DNA of 64,000 bases, from positions 1 through 64,000 of the forward strand of contig JAOTYK010000005.1 in NCBI GenBank assembly GCA_029861955.1, written 5' to 3'. The position numbers were made by a program, and so were the translations under genes. The stretch is from Acidobacteriota bacterium (lineage in GTDB: Bacteria; Acidobacteriota; Polarisedimenticolia; Polarisedimenticolales; Polarisedimenticolaceae). This document shows, piece by piece, positions 1 to 7,962 of the stretch. Numbering within the stretch: the first letter of the stretch is position 1; every line of letters begins with the position of its first letter. The notes beneath the pieces were generated by a model. The model searched no databases. It saw nothing but the letters and a program-made list of their open reading frames with translations, and was not told the origin of the DNA.

Positions 1-392
1 CGGGCAAGGTAATCCATATCTTCCGGAGTGATTCCCATGTCCTCTCCGGTCAGGAATTTGCCTCCGAGGAGATTGATCATCCCTGCGTACCGCTCGAGAA
101 GCCCGCGGCGCTCTTCGCCGGTCAGCGGGTGGGGCATCGCGAGCACCGCCTTCGCGCCACCGAAACCCATATCCACCGCCGCCCACTTGTGGGTCATGCC
201 CTCGCTAAGACGCATCGCGTCGCGCAGGCCGTCGGCCGGGTTGGGATAGGTCACGATCCGAGTTCCACCGGTTGACATCCCGAGGGTGTCGTCATGGATA
301 CAGATGAAGATCCACGTCCCGGTGGGTTTGTCGAACTTCGTCAGGACGGCCAGGCCATCCCAGGACTTGATCAGCCGCTCGAGTTCTTGCAT
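1..392 (-). CDS. Leucine dehydrogenase-like protein (Glu/Leu/Phe/Val dehydrogenase family), 5' part
   Basis: Partial gene: the first about 130 residues are present and the rest lies beyond the left edge. The frame opens with MQELERLIKSW and shows the family's N-terminal dimerisation and substrate domain: IHDDTLG, then GGTRIVTY, then GMTHKWAAVDMGFGGAKAV. The last block matches the substrate and catalytic-lysine region (usual form GMTYKAAVAGLNLGGGKAV). Members reversibly oxidatively deaminate branched-chain or other L-amino acids with NAD+ in the cytosol. The ATG at 392 is the only ordinary start codon after the stop of the upstream cytochrome gene, 48 bases away and on the same strand, so the two may be co-transcribed. 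No strong ribosome binding site is visible. Substrate specificity (Leu, Val, Phe, Glu) cannot be told from this fragment; leucine dehydrogenase is the closest-looking form. Confidence 0.8.
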   Translation of the reverse strand, partial: MQELERLIKSWDGLAVLTKFDKPTGTWIFICIHDDTLGMSTGGTRIVTYPNPADGLRDAMRLSEGMTHKWAAVDMGFGGAKAVLAMPHPLTGEERRGLLERYAGMINLLGGKFLTGEDMGITPEDMDYLA

Positions 393-440
393 GGAACAGA
401 GTCTATCTTCGACGGGCTGTTCCCGCGACTTCGTAACCGC

Positions 441-1004
441 TCAGTGAGGGTACTTGAGCGGGAAGCTCTCGTGGGTACCCTTGCCCTGCATGGCCTCGAA
501 GTCGAACTTGTAGCCCTCTGCCACGAACGGGCTCTCCGAGTTGTGACAATCCACGCATTGCGCGGCGCTAACTTTGTCGACAAGACCCACCGCCACCAAC
601 TCCGACTTCTTGTATTCCTTGTTCTTCAAGCTCATGTGCTGGTCCTGGACGTAAGTACCGCCCGGCCCGTGACAGCTCTCGCAGCCGACTCCCGCAAGAT
701 CCGGCGTGGACTCCATGTCCACGAACCCTCCGGGCTTGCCGAAACCGGTCACGTGGCATTTGACGCAATTCTCGTCCTTCGAGTAGTCGACGTCGGGGTC
801 GAGCCCGGCCGACTTCTTGGCATCCACGGCCACTCCCGGAAGCAGCGAGTCGTGGGCCTTGGCCATCTGCGTCAAGGACCAGGATTTCCATTCCTTGATG
901 TGGCACTTCTTGCAGTTCTTGGTGCCAACGTACGCGTGCTCCTCGGCCGCCGCGAACGGCATGGCGACCAGGGCAAGAATGAATACTGACAATACCGATT
1001 TCAT
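441..1004 (-). CDS. Secreted tetrahaem cytochrome c (cytochrome c554-like)
   Basis: A 187-residue protein with a clean N-terminal signal peptide (hydrophobic stretch residues 4-20, cleavage probably after FAAA) followed by four CxxCH haem-binding motifs: CKKCH (31-35), CVKCH (80-84), CESCH (108-112) and CVDCH (150-154). Spacing and the CESCHGPGG motif resemble the cytochrome c554/c-prime tetrahaem group. It should be a periplasmic electron carrier. The ATG at 1004 was chosen over upstream starts because GGAGGAGGG lies a few bases before it and because the signal peptide begins there. It precedes the leucine-dehydrogenase-like gene. Partner and redox role are not evident; the multihaem cluster starting at 1841 on the other strand may share its electron-transfer chain (inference). 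Confidence 0.88.
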   Translation of the reverse strand: MKSVLSVFILALVAMPFAAAEEHAYVGTKNCKKCHIKEWKSWSLTQMAKAHDSLLPGVAVDAKKSAGLDPDVDYSKDENCVKCHVTGFGKPGGFVDMESTPDLAGVGCESCHGPGGTYVQDQHMSLKNKEYKKSELVAVGLVDKVSAAQCVDCHNSESPFVAEGYKFDFEAMQGKGTHESFPLKYPH

Positions 1005-1162
1005 GAGCGTCCCTCCTCCGCCCCATTGTGCTTCATCGCCCGCTTCACCGCGAGCGTCGGTTCGTGCAGCGCCGGCCGGACCGGCATTCGGAAACCCCCC
1101 AGTGCGATGTCCGATGCCGGTGAGCACGCTAACCGGTAGGTCCTTCCCGGGGAGGCGCAGCC

Positions 1163-1489
1163 ATGAGCACGCTATCCGAAGACATCACCCTCGGTTCGAT
1201 CGAGGAATCCCGGAGGCTGTGGGCCGGCGCGCGGAAGGCCTATACCCGTGCACCTGACAGTTTGGCTTCCCTGAGCGAAGCCCTGGGCCTGGGGATCCGC
1301 GCTGCCGAGATCCTGGTTCACCACAAGCTCCGGCCGATCCGCAGCCGCTTTCCGGCGACGATCGAGACCCTGCTGGAGGAGCCACCGCTCGAAGTCGACG
1401 TGGAGCGGGATGCCATCCACGTTCCCGCCACGCTCCAGTTCTCCCACGCGTTGGACATGCTCAGCGATCGAGAGCTGAACTGTGTCTGA
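1163..1489 (+). CDS. Small protein of unknown function
   Basis: A 108-residue protein with no recognisable domain. It has no signal peptide or membrane segment and is mostly predicted helix with several Glu/Arg-rich stretches, for example SIEESRRLWAGARKAY near the N-terminus. A good ribosome binding site (GGGGAGG) precedes the ATG at 1163. Its stop codon overlaps a GTG that would start the next, apparently frameshifted, small gene (1482), suggesting a translationally coupled pair. Expression is plausible but function is unknown. Confidence 0.6.
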   Translation: MSTLSEDITLGSIEESRRLWAGARKAYTRAPDSLASLSEALGLGIRAAEILVHHKLRPIRSRFPATIETLLEEPPLEVDVERDAIHVPATLQFSHALDMLSDRELNCV

Positions 1490-1726
1490 CCACAGCTTCA
1501 TCGAGGCTGGGAGGACCGGGCCGCCGCCTGTTTCCGTTCACGGGGAAAGGCGCAGGAAGCGACGGGCATCGTCCTGTCCGACGAGACGCGTCACCGCCTG
1601 CTCGTGCTGCTGGCCCATCGCAACCGCATCTTCCGAATGCCGCCACCGGTGAAGATCGTGGTCCCCCCGGTGCTGAACGCCTACCCGGCGCTGGTGGAAT
1701 TCGTCGAGGCGTTGCGACAAGAGTAA
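1482..1726 (+). pseudogene. Small gene with an apparent one-base frameshift
   Basis: From about 1502 to the TAA at 1724-1726 one frame reads as convincing protein (ending LVEFVEALRQE, with an earlier HRLLVLLAHRNRIF stretch), but that frame has no usable start codon after the previous gene's stop. A GTG at 1482 overlaps that stop (GTGTCTGA) and would give VSDHSFIEA in a neighbouring frame. Inserting one base near 1508 joins the two into an 81-residue protein reading ...SFIEAWEDRAAACF. This is either a real single-base deletion in a coupled small gene or an assembly/sequencing error. The function is unknown. Confidence 0.5.
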
Positions 1727-1840
1727 GTGAATCCCGAAACCTATCCCCTGAAACGGGGCCGTGTCTCGGTATTCGCTTACCCGTCGCCTGCCCTAAAACT
1801 GCCGTAGTTCGGCTAACCTACGTCGCATCTGGGAGTTCCC

Positions 1841-2566
1841 ATGAAAGAGGACGAAGCGAGACAGGAGCTGGGACAGGATCTGCTGCCGGGGTGGTCGGCC
1901 CTGGTTGTCATGTTGACGATCTTCGGAGCTCTGTCGGTGATCACCGTGATGACGCTCCTCAGTGGCGAGGACGACGCCATCGATCCCGAAGCTCACGGCC
2001 GGATCGCCTACGGACCGGCGGACTTTCCGGAAATCGATTTCGAAATGAAACTGCAGCCCGAGGTCGAGGCGTCTGCCGGTCGGGCGGGGACCGGAGAATT
2101 CACCGTCCCCCCTCCGCCGTTTTCCGATGAGTACATCTTCCCGTGCTCCGACTGTCATGCGGACCTGGACATCAACACTGAGCGGCGCGAACTCGACATG
2201 CACGACGAGGTCGTTCTTAACCATGGCCCGCCGGAGCGTTGGTGCCTCGACTGTCACAACACGGACGACCGTGACTACCTCCGCCTGGTCGACGGAACCT
2301 CGGTTCCCTTCGAAGAATCCTACAAACTATGCGGACAGTGTCATGGGACGATCTACCGTGACTGGCGCGCAGGGATCCACGGTCGCCGCCGAGGCTACTG
2401 GGATGGCGCCAAGGAATACCTCCTGTGCGCCCACTGCCACAATCCCCACGATCCTGAGTATCAACCGATTGCACCGATGCCGCCGCCCGTCCGGCCGCAA
2501 TACCTGACCCGGGCGTCGAGACCAGGATCGGAAGAGCCCGAGGCCGGAGGATCACAGGAAAAATGA
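1841..2566 (+). CDS. Membrane-anchored tetrahaem cytochrome c
   Basis: A 241-residue protein with one N-terminal membrane anchor (about residues 18-41) and a periplasmic domain with four haem motifs: CSDCH (102-106), CLDCH (135-139), CGQCH (164-168) and CAHCH (196-200). A proline-rich linker precedes the haem domain. GGGAG at 1831 is the ribosome binding site. Its TGA overlaps the ATG of the Fe-S protein gene (ATGA, 2563-2566), and an NrfD-like gene follows, giving the order cytochrome, Fe-S protein, quinone-reactive membrane protein seen in Nrf/Psr/Act-type quinone oxidoreductases. It is expected to pass electrons between the Fe-S/NrfD module and periplasmic carriers. Which direction electrons flow cannot be told from the sequence. 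Confidence 0.85.
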   Translation: MKEDEARQELGQDLLPGWSALVVMLTIFGALSVITVMTLLSGEDDAIDPEAHGRIAYGPADFPEIDFEMKLQPEVEASAGRAGTGEFTVPPPPFSDEYIFPCSDCHADLDINTERRELDMHDEVVLNHGPPERWCLDCHNTDDRDYLRLVDGTSVPFEESYKLCGQCHGTIYRDWRAGIHGRRRGYWDGAKEYLLCAHCHNPHDPEYQPIAPMPPPVRPQYLTRASRPGSEEPEAGGSQEK

Positions 2567-3474
2567 AGCAAGACGACGACAACAGACCGGGTATCGACCG
2601 CCGGACGTTTCTGGCGGGGGGAACCACCGCCATGGCGGCCATCGCCGCCGGAGTGACCGGTGCCTCCTCCGGGTTCATCCAGGACCTGCTGCACAGGAAC
2701 TTCAAAGAGATCTCCCCCGATAGGCTGCAGCGAATCGTTCGTGAGATGGAAGACGATTACACCGCGAAATATGGAAAACAGGTGACCGTCTCCACCGCCG
2801 GGGCGCTGCCCGGCGTGCTGTACGGATACGGCCTTGACCTCTCTCGCTGCGTCGGCTGTCGTCGTTGCGTCTACGGCTGCGTCAACGAGAACAATCAGTC
2901 TCGAGATCCTCAGGTTCACTGGATCCGGGTACTGAAGATGGACAAGAGCAAGGGCATCCATCTGGAGGAGTCGGACCCTTACTACAACCCGGAGACGGTT
3001 CCGGAGGAAGACGCCTTCTACATGCCGGTGGCCTGCCAGCAGTGCCAGAACGCGCCATGCGTCAAGGTCTGCCCCGTGGAAGCGACCTGGCAGGAACCCG
3101 ACGGGATCGTGGTCGTAGACTACGACCACTGTATCGGCTGCCGTTGTTGTATGGCGGCCTGTCCCTACGGTGCCAGACACTTCAACTGGGCAGAGCCGGA
3201 GTTGGCGGCGGAAGAGGTCAACCCCGACATGCACTACCTCGGCAACCGTCCCAGGCCGAAGGGAGTGGTCGAGAAGTGCACTTTCTGCATCCAGCGTGTG
3301 CGTAAGGGAAGGTACCCGGCCTGTGTCGAAATCTGTCCGGTCGGGGCCAGGAAGTTCGGCAACTTGCTGGACGAGGAGAGCGAGATGCGGGTCCTGATGC
3401 GGGAAAAACGCGTGTTCGTCTTGAAAGAAGACCTGAACACCCAACCGAAGTTCTACTACTTCTACGCGACGTAA
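2563..3474 (+). CDS. Tat-exported four-cluster [4Fe-4S] protein (NrfC/PsrB/DmsB-like)
   Basis: A 303-residue electron-transfer subunit. The N-terminus carries a twin-arginine signal (DRRTFLAGG at about residues 9-17, then an Ala/Gly-rich hydrophobic stretch), so the folded Fe-S protein is exported. Four cysteine groups follow in the usual order: CVGCRRCVYGC, CQQCQNAPCVKVCP, CIGCRCCMAACP and CTFCIQRV...CVEICP. Each would hold a cubane cluster. It is translationally coupled to the tetrahaem cytochrome upstream and lies 4 bases before the NrfD-like gene, its expected membrane partner. No molybdopterin catalytic subunit is encoded next to it, so the module probably links the quinone pool to cytochromes rather than to a Mo enzyme (inference). 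Confidence 0.9.
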   Translation: MKQDDDNRPGIDRRTFLAGGTTAMAAIAAGVTGASSGFIQDLLHRNFKEISPDRLQRIVREMEDDYTAKYGKQVTVSTAGALPGVLYGYGLDLSRCVGCRRCVYGCVNENNQSRDPQVHWIRVLKMDKSKGIHLEESDPYYNPETVPEEDAFYMPVACQQCQNAPCVKVCPVEATWQEPDGIVVVDYDHCIGCRCCMAACPYGARHFNWAEPELAAEEVNPDMHYLGNRPRPKGVVEKCTFCIQRVRKGRYPACVEICPVGARKFGNLLDEESEMRVLMREKRVFVLKEDLNTQPKFYYFYAT

Positions 3475-3478
3475 GGTC

Positions 3479-4705
3479 ATGATCAAGCAGGTCTGGGAGT
3501 TCGTCGTCAGTTCCTTCAAGTTGACCCTCAAGGGCAACCGGACCTACTACCTCTGGATGGCGCTGCTCGCGGTTCTGATTCTGTCCGGCGGCCTCGCCTA
3601 CTATCGGCAGTTCACCGAGGGACTCGCCGTCACCAACATGCGGGACCAGGTCTCCTGGGCGTTCTACATCGGGAACTTTACGTTCCTCGTCGGTGTGGCG
3701 GCGGCCGCCGTGCTGCTGGTGATTCCGGCCTACGTCTACAACTGGAAACCGATCCGGGAGATCGCGATCTTCGGTGAACTGCTTGCGATCAGCGCCATCG
3801 TCATGTGTCTGCTGTTCGTTACGGTGGACATCGGTCAGCCGGGCCGCGTGCTTGAGTTATTGCCGTTCGTCGGATCCCTGAATGTCCCCAGCTCACTCCT
3901 GGGCTGGGACGTGCTGGTGCTGAACGGTTATCTGGTCCTGAACGTGATGATCGTCGGGCATTTTCTCTTCAAGGCGTACGTCAAGAAGCCGTACAACAAG
4001 AACTTCGTGGTGCCGCTCTTGCTGCTGTCCATCCCGGCGGCGATCTCGATCCATACGGTAACCGCCTTCGTGTACAACGGGATGGCGGCCCGTCCGTTCT
4101 GGAACGCGTCGATTCTGGCTCCTCGCTTTATCGCCTCGGCGCTGTGCTCCGGGCCGGCGGTGATGCTGATCCTGTTCCAGATCCTCAGGAAGACGACCCA
4201 CATCCGAATTCGTAAGGAAGCGATCTCGAAGATCGCCGAGCTCATGGCGTATGCCATGTTCCTGAATCTGTTCCTGTTCGGCGTGGAGATTTTCAAGGAA
4301 TACTATTCCGACACCGCTCATCTGGCGCACACCAAGTATCTCTACAGCGGCCTTCACGGCCATACCGCGTTGGTGCCGTTCGCCTGGGTGTCGCTGATCT
4401 GCAGCGTGGTGGCGTTCATTCTTTTCCTCGTTCCGAAGACCCGCTCGAACATGGTGACCCTGAATCTGGGTTGCCTGCTGATCTATACCGGGGTCTACAT
4501 CGAGAAGGGGCTGGCCCTGGTGATCCCCGGAATGACCCCGGACACGCTGGGGGAGATCTACGAGTACATCCCGACCTGGATCGAGATCCGTGTCGGTGCA
4601 GGGATCTTCTCCATTGGGTTCATGGTGTTCACCATCCTGTGCAAGGTGGCGATTCCGCTGATCCATGACACCCTCGCCGATCCCGTCGCCCCCGCAAAGT
4701 CGTAG
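3479..4705 (+). CDS. NrfD/PsrC-like quinone-interacting membrane protein
   Basis: A 408-residue polytopic membrane protein with roughly ten hydrophobic segments starting near residue 25. It belongs by length, composition and context to the NrfD/PsrC/ActC superfamily, which binds menaquinol and in some members contributes to proton translocation. A conserved-looking loop lies around LLGWDVLVLNGYLVLN, and an interhelical segment contains HTVTAFVYNG (family-typical SIHTVT). The start follows the Fe-S gene by 4 bases with an AGG just before the ATG. Together with the two upstream genes it forms a periplasm-facing quinone:cytochrome oxidoreductase module. The specific family within the superfamily is uncertain. 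Confidence 0.85.
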   Translation: MIKQVWEFVVSSFKLTLKGNRTYYLWMALLAVLILSGGLAYYRQFTEGLAVTNMRDQVSWAFYIGNFTFLVGVAAAAVLLVIPAYVYNWKPIREIAIFGELLAISAIVMCLLFVTVDIGQPGRVLELLPFVGSLNVPSSLLGWDVLVLNGYLVLNVMIVGHFLFKAYVKKPYNKNFVVPLLLLSIPAAISIHTVTAFVYNGMAARPFWNASILAPRFIASALCSGPAVMLILFQILRKTTHIRIRKEAISKIAELMAYAMFLNLFLFGVEIFKEYYSDTAHLAHTKYLYSGLHGHTALVPFAWVSLICSVVAFILFLVPKTRSNMVTLNLGCLLIYTGVYIEKGLALVIPGMTPDTLGEIYEYIPTWIEIRVGAGIFSIGFMVFTILCKVAIPLIHDTLADPVAPAKS

Positions 4706-4741
4706 CTTCCTGGCCGCGCCAGAGCGCGTTTCATCCCACAA

Positions 4742-4782
4742 ATCGGTCACGCGAACCCGGGATATCGGTCATTCGACCGATA
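4742..4782. promoter_or_regulatory. Operator-like repeats upstream of the small membrane protein gene
   Basis: The octamer ATCGGTCA occurs at 4742-4749 and again at 4764-4771, exactly 22 bases (about two helical turns) apart. The second copy is part of a perfect inverted repeat, TATCGGTC-attc-GACCGATA (4763-4782). This sits in the only gap of the electron-transfer cluster, upstream of the gene at 4838. The arrangement looks like a dimeric regulator site; no regulator can be assigned. Confidence 0.4.
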
Positions 4783-4837
4783 CCGGCGGACTCTCGCGAA
4801 TCGTAAATTGTCAGTGTAAGGATCAAGGAGGCACGCC

Positions 4838-5254
4838 ATGAGACATTTCGACACCCGCACCACCGTAGAACCAGGGATCTACTTCAACCTGCGTCATCTT
4901 CGTTTCCGCTCGATGGACGAGCCGGGCACGCTGCCGGGGGCCGCCGACGATCGCTACTATCGCGTCCCGCTGTTGCTCCTGCTGGTGGCCGGACCGCTGA
5001 TCGGGCTGGTCTACCTCGTCTTCCTACCGTTCATCAGTCTCGCGATGTTCGCCGGATTCGTCGTGCAGAAGCTGGCGCGCTGGACCACCGAAGTCGGCAC
5101 CGCATTCGCCCGGGTCCTGCGACCCAGCTGGCGTCCATTAGCCGCATTCTTCGAACGGTCGCGTAAGGCCCGTCGGCGGCATCCGCGGAACCACGACCAA
5201 TGGTCCGAAGAGGTCAAGAAGGAAATGGCGGACGACGACACGCATGCGGCATGA
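4838..5254 (+). CDS. Small membrane protein in the cytochrome cluster, unknown function
   Basis: A 138-residue protein with an N-terminal soluble stretch of about 42 residues, then a long hydrophobic region (about residues 43-77, one long or two short membrane segments) and a strongly basic then acidic C-terminal tail. A strong ribosome binding site (AAGGAGG) precedes the ATG. The 132-base gap before it holds the repeats at 4742-4782, so it may start a second transcript containing the nine-haem cytochrome and cytochrome b genes. I do not recognise the family. Context suggests an accessory or assembly role for the membrane cytochrome complex (inference). Confidence 0.7.
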   Translation: MRHFDTRTTVEPGIYFNLRHLRFRSMDEPGTLPGAADDRYYRVPLLLLLVAGPLIGLVYLVFLPFISLAMFAGFVVQKLARWTTEVGTAFARVLRPSWRPLAAFFERSRKARRRHPRNHDQWSEEVKKEMADDDTHAA

Positions 5255-5298
5255 TGCCAATGACCGAACGGCGGGACCGGGTCCCCCGGAGGTCCGGT

Positions 5299-6354
5299 AT
5301 GCATCTCTCGTCATCTCTTCGAATTACGATCGCGGTTCTGGCTCTTGCCGCGGGGACCGCGATCGCCGTCGAACTCCCGGAAAGTGTCAGCGATTGCCTG
5401 ATGTGCCACGAGGATCCGGACCTGGTGCTGGAACTCGGGGACGGTTCGGAACTCCCGCTGTTCGTCGACGGAGAGACCTGGGCCGAATCGGTGCACGCCG
5501 AGCAGTTGATCTGTACGGACTGTCACGAGGCGTATGACGACGACCACCCGATGGGCCGCTCGTTCGCCAACAACCGAGACTATTCCCTGCAATCCTACGA
5601 GACGTGTAAGGCCTGTCATTTCGACACCTACACACGCACGTTGGAGAGTGTGCACTACGAACTGCTCCGTGACGGGTTGGAGATGGCACCGGTCTGCACC
5701 GACTGTCACGGCGCGCACGAGATCGCCAACCCACACCGCAAGCAGGCGATGATCTCGAGAAGTTGCGCGTCCTGCCATACCGAGATCTACGAGACCTATG
5801 CTTCGAGTGTCCACGGCAGTGCTCTGGTGCGAAACGACAACCAGGACGTCCCGGCCTGCACCGATTGCCACACGGCGCACACTATTCGGGATCCGACCAC
5901 GGCGCGATTCCATGTCGCCTCGCCGGAGATCTGTGTCGGTTGTCACGGCGATGCCGAGTTGATGGCGCCTTACGGCATTCCCACCGATGTCGCCACTACC
6001 TACCTCAGTGATTTTCACGGAGTGACGGCTTCCCTCAGTCGGTTGGAGGAGGGGGATCCCCGTCAGGTCGTGGTGACCTGTGTCGACTGTCACGGTGCGC
6101 ATGACATGCCGTCACCGGCGATCGTCGGCGACGAGAAGATGAAGGAGAAAGTGGCCGCGACCTGTGCATCGTGCCACGAGGACGCGTCCGTCGACTTCCC
6201 CGCCGCCTGGCTATCCCACTATCGGCCTTCCCTCTCCCACGCCCCGCTGGTCTACCTTGTCGATCTGTTCTATCGGATCTTTATCCCGTTCATCATCGTG
6301 GGGCTGGCTTTGCAGGTGCTTCTGCATCTCTTCCGCCTGGCCACCGGGCGCTGA
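5299..6354 (+). CDS. Nine-haem membrane-anchored cytochrome c
   Basis: A 351-residue protein with an N-terminal signal peptide (residues 1-23) and nine CxxCH motifs, starting at residues 33, 72, 103, 133, 156, 187, 212, 261 and 289. A C-terminal membrane segment (about 318-340) follows. Several motifs are followed by GAH or TAH, typical of cytochrome c3-type repeats, which supply distal histidine ligands. The ATG at 5299 has GGAGG at the right distance and starts the signal peptide; in-frame ATGs further upstream (5251-5260) lack this. The cytochrome b-like gene follows by 16 bases, so the two probably form a membrane complex that moves electrons between quinone and periplasmic haems. Terminal donor and acceptor are unknown. 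Confidence 0.88.
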   Translation: MHLSSSLRITIAVLALAAGTAIAVELPESVSDCLMCHEDPDLVLELGDGSELPLFVDGETWAESVHAEQLICTDCHEAYDDDHPMGRSFANNRDYSLQSYETCKACHFDTYTRTLESVHYELLRDGLEMAPVCTDCHGAHEIANPHRKQAMISRSCASCHTEIYETYASSVHGSALVRNDNQDVPACTDCHTAHTIRDPTTARFHVASPEICVGCHGDAELMAPYGIPTDVATTYLSDFHGVTASLSRLEEGDPRQVVVTCVDCHGAHDMPSPAIVGDEKMKEKVAATCASCHEDASVDFPAAWLSHYRPSLSHAPLVYLVDLFYRIFIPFIIVGLALQVLLHLFRLATGR

Positions 6355-6370
6355 AGGGAGAACGACGATC

Positions 6371-7057
6371 ATGCCGGAAAAAACCGAGTCGGGCTTCGTC
6401 GTTCGCTTCTCGAAGTGGACGCGACTTCAACACTCTCTGGTCATCGTGTTGTTCGGTCTGCTGCTGCTGACGGGCCTCCCGCAGAAGTGGCCGTACGTCG
6501 AGATGAGTCGGTGGGTCGTCGATATGCTGGGTGGCGTCTTCCTCGTGCGTTGGTTGCACAGGGCCGCCGGAATCGTGTTCGGCGTGCTGGTCGTCGCTCA
6601 TGTCGTAGGCGCGGTGATGACACTGGCCAGGCGTCGCGGCCAGCCGACGATGTTCTTCAGTATCGATGACTTCAAGGACGCGATCCAAACGATGCGCTAT
6701 TACCTGGGTCGCGCAGAGTCTCAGCCGCGGTTCGGTCGCTTCGACTTTCGACAGAAATTCGAATACTGGGGCATGCTGTTCGGGTCCGCCATCATGCTGG
6801 TCACCGGATTCGTCCTTCTGTTTCCCATCGTCACCGCACGACTCTTGCCCGCCGATCTGATCCCCGCCGCCAAGGTGATGCACAGCAACGAGGCGTTGCT
6901 CGCGTTCCTGATTATCCTTGTCTGGCACATGTACGGTGCGATCCTCAACCCCGAGGTCTTCCCGCTGGACACCAGCATCTTTACGGGCAAGATCTCGAAG
7001 AAGCGGCTAAAGCACGAGCACAGGCTCGAGTACGACGAACGCTTCAAAGAGCCGTGA
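6371..7057 (+). CDS. Cytochrome b561-like membrane subunit (formate dehydrogenase gamma / thiosulfate reductase b-type)
   Basis: A 228-residue membrane protein with four to five hydrophobic helices, at about residues 22-40, 50-86, 131-153 and 175-195. Histidines sit at positions expected for b-haem ligation: H21 in the first segment, WLHRAAG in the second and WHMYGAI in the last. The pattern matches the FdnI/PhsC-type di-haem cytochrome b that exchanges electrons with the quinone pool. GGGAG before the ATG at 6371 sets the start. It follows the nine-haem cytochrome closely and its stop overlaps the GTG of the M56 peptidase gene. It is probably the quinone-side partner of the nine-haem protein. 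Confidence 0.85.
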   Translation: MPEKTESGFVVRFSKWTRLQHSLVIVLFGLLLLTGLPQKWPYVEMSRWVVDMLGGVFLVRWLHRAAGIVFGVLVVAHVVGAVMTLARRRGQPTMFFSIDDFKDAIQTMRYYLGRAESQPRFGRFDFRQKFEYWGMLFGSAIMLVTGFVLLFPIVTARLLPADLIPAAKVMHSNEALLAFLIILVWHMYGAILNPEVFPLDTSIFTGKISKKRLKHEHRLEYDERFKEP

Positions 7058-7962
7058 CCACGACCTTAGTCCTGAACGCCATCTTGGCCTGGATGTGGCA
7101 AGTCATCCTGCACTCCTTTGTCTGTAGCGTCGTCTTCTACGGGTGGACCCGATGGTTGGGGCTTCCGTCGGGTCGGACCCGTCGCCACCTGCTTGCCGCG
7201 GCACTCGTGTTGCCGATGTTGACCGCGCTGGTTCCCGGTCGGTCCGGAATCGAGTTTCGTGGATCGATGGCCTGGTTCGATGGGGGACGCGTGCTGTCAC
7301 TTCCGCTCTATGCGGGTGTCCACCTGAATCATGTCGTGGTGGCCATCGGTTTGCTGAGCGTGGTTGCCACCGTGTGGCAGGAGTTCTTGCCCGCCCTCCG
7401 GCACACTCGCCTCGAGACCGAAGACGCTCCGGCCGAACTCGTGCGTCGGGCGAGGGTGTTGCCGGGATGGAGCGCGTGCCGTGTCGTCGTCACGCCATCG
7501 GACGAGATCCTGATCGCCACCGATGGGCCGCCATGGAGTCCCCGGGCGATCTTTTCCCGTGGATCGCTCGAGCACCTGCAGTCTGACCAGATCGACGCCG
7601 TCCTCCGTCATGAAAACGCCCACCGTCGCAACGGGCGCTGGTGGGTCGTGCATTTGCTGTTCGCGTTGCGAACGATTCAGATCTTCAACCCGTTCGCATT
7701 GTGGTGTTTTCGCGAGTACTGCGTCGAGGTCGAAATCCTCTGCGACGCGGACGCCGTGGCTGGTTACGACAATCGTTCGCTCGCAACTGCGTTGCTGGCG
7801 GTCTACGAGACCGCCGACCCGCGAGATGGGTCATTGGGTGCGTTGCGTAAGCGGGTTGATCTTCTCCTCGGTCGCCGGCCGTATGACACGCTGATCCTGA
7901 ATCCGGCGGTCGAGCTGCTGGCCATTTCCTTGCTGTCGGTGACGTTGCCGTGGTTAGTCTGA
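7054..7962 (+). CDS. M56-family membrane metallopeptidase (BlaR1-type peptidase domain)
   Basis: A 302-residue membrane protein with hydrophobic segments at about 10-30, 45-60 and 92-108, and a zinc-peptidase motif HENAH (residues 186-190). The surrounding LRHENAHRRNGRW is typical of the M56/BlaR1 family. A further acidic ligand is likely in EVEILCDADAV. It starts at a GTG overlapping the cytochrome b stop (GTGA). In BlaR1/MecR1 systems such peptidases inactivate a BlaI/MecI repressor, but no repressor gene or sensor domain is visible here and the protein is short. A role in cytochrome maturation or quality control is only suggested by position. The catalytic family is well supported; the substrate is unknown. 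Confidence 0.8.
   Translation: MTTTLVLNAILAWMWQVILHSFVCSVVFYGWTRWLGLPSGRTRRHLLAAALVLPMLTALVPGRSGIEFRGSMAWFDGGRVLSLPLYAGVHLNHVVVAIGLLSVVATVWQEFLPALRHTRLETEDAPAELVRRARVLPGWSACRVVVTPSDEILIATDGPPWSPRAIFSRGSLEHLQSDQIDAVLRHENAHRRNGRWWVVHLLFALRTIQIFNPFALWCFREYCVEVEILCDADAVAGYDNRSLATALLAVYETADPRDGSLGALRKRVDLLLGRRPYDTLILNPAVELLAISLLSVTLPWLV

Noticed and set aside
1487-1489. Recoding of the TGA (selenocysteine or readthrough) to join the two small frames
   Set aside because: The same frame continues after the TGA, but no selenocysteine-insertion-like stem is evident and the GTG overlap plus one-base shift explains the second frame better.
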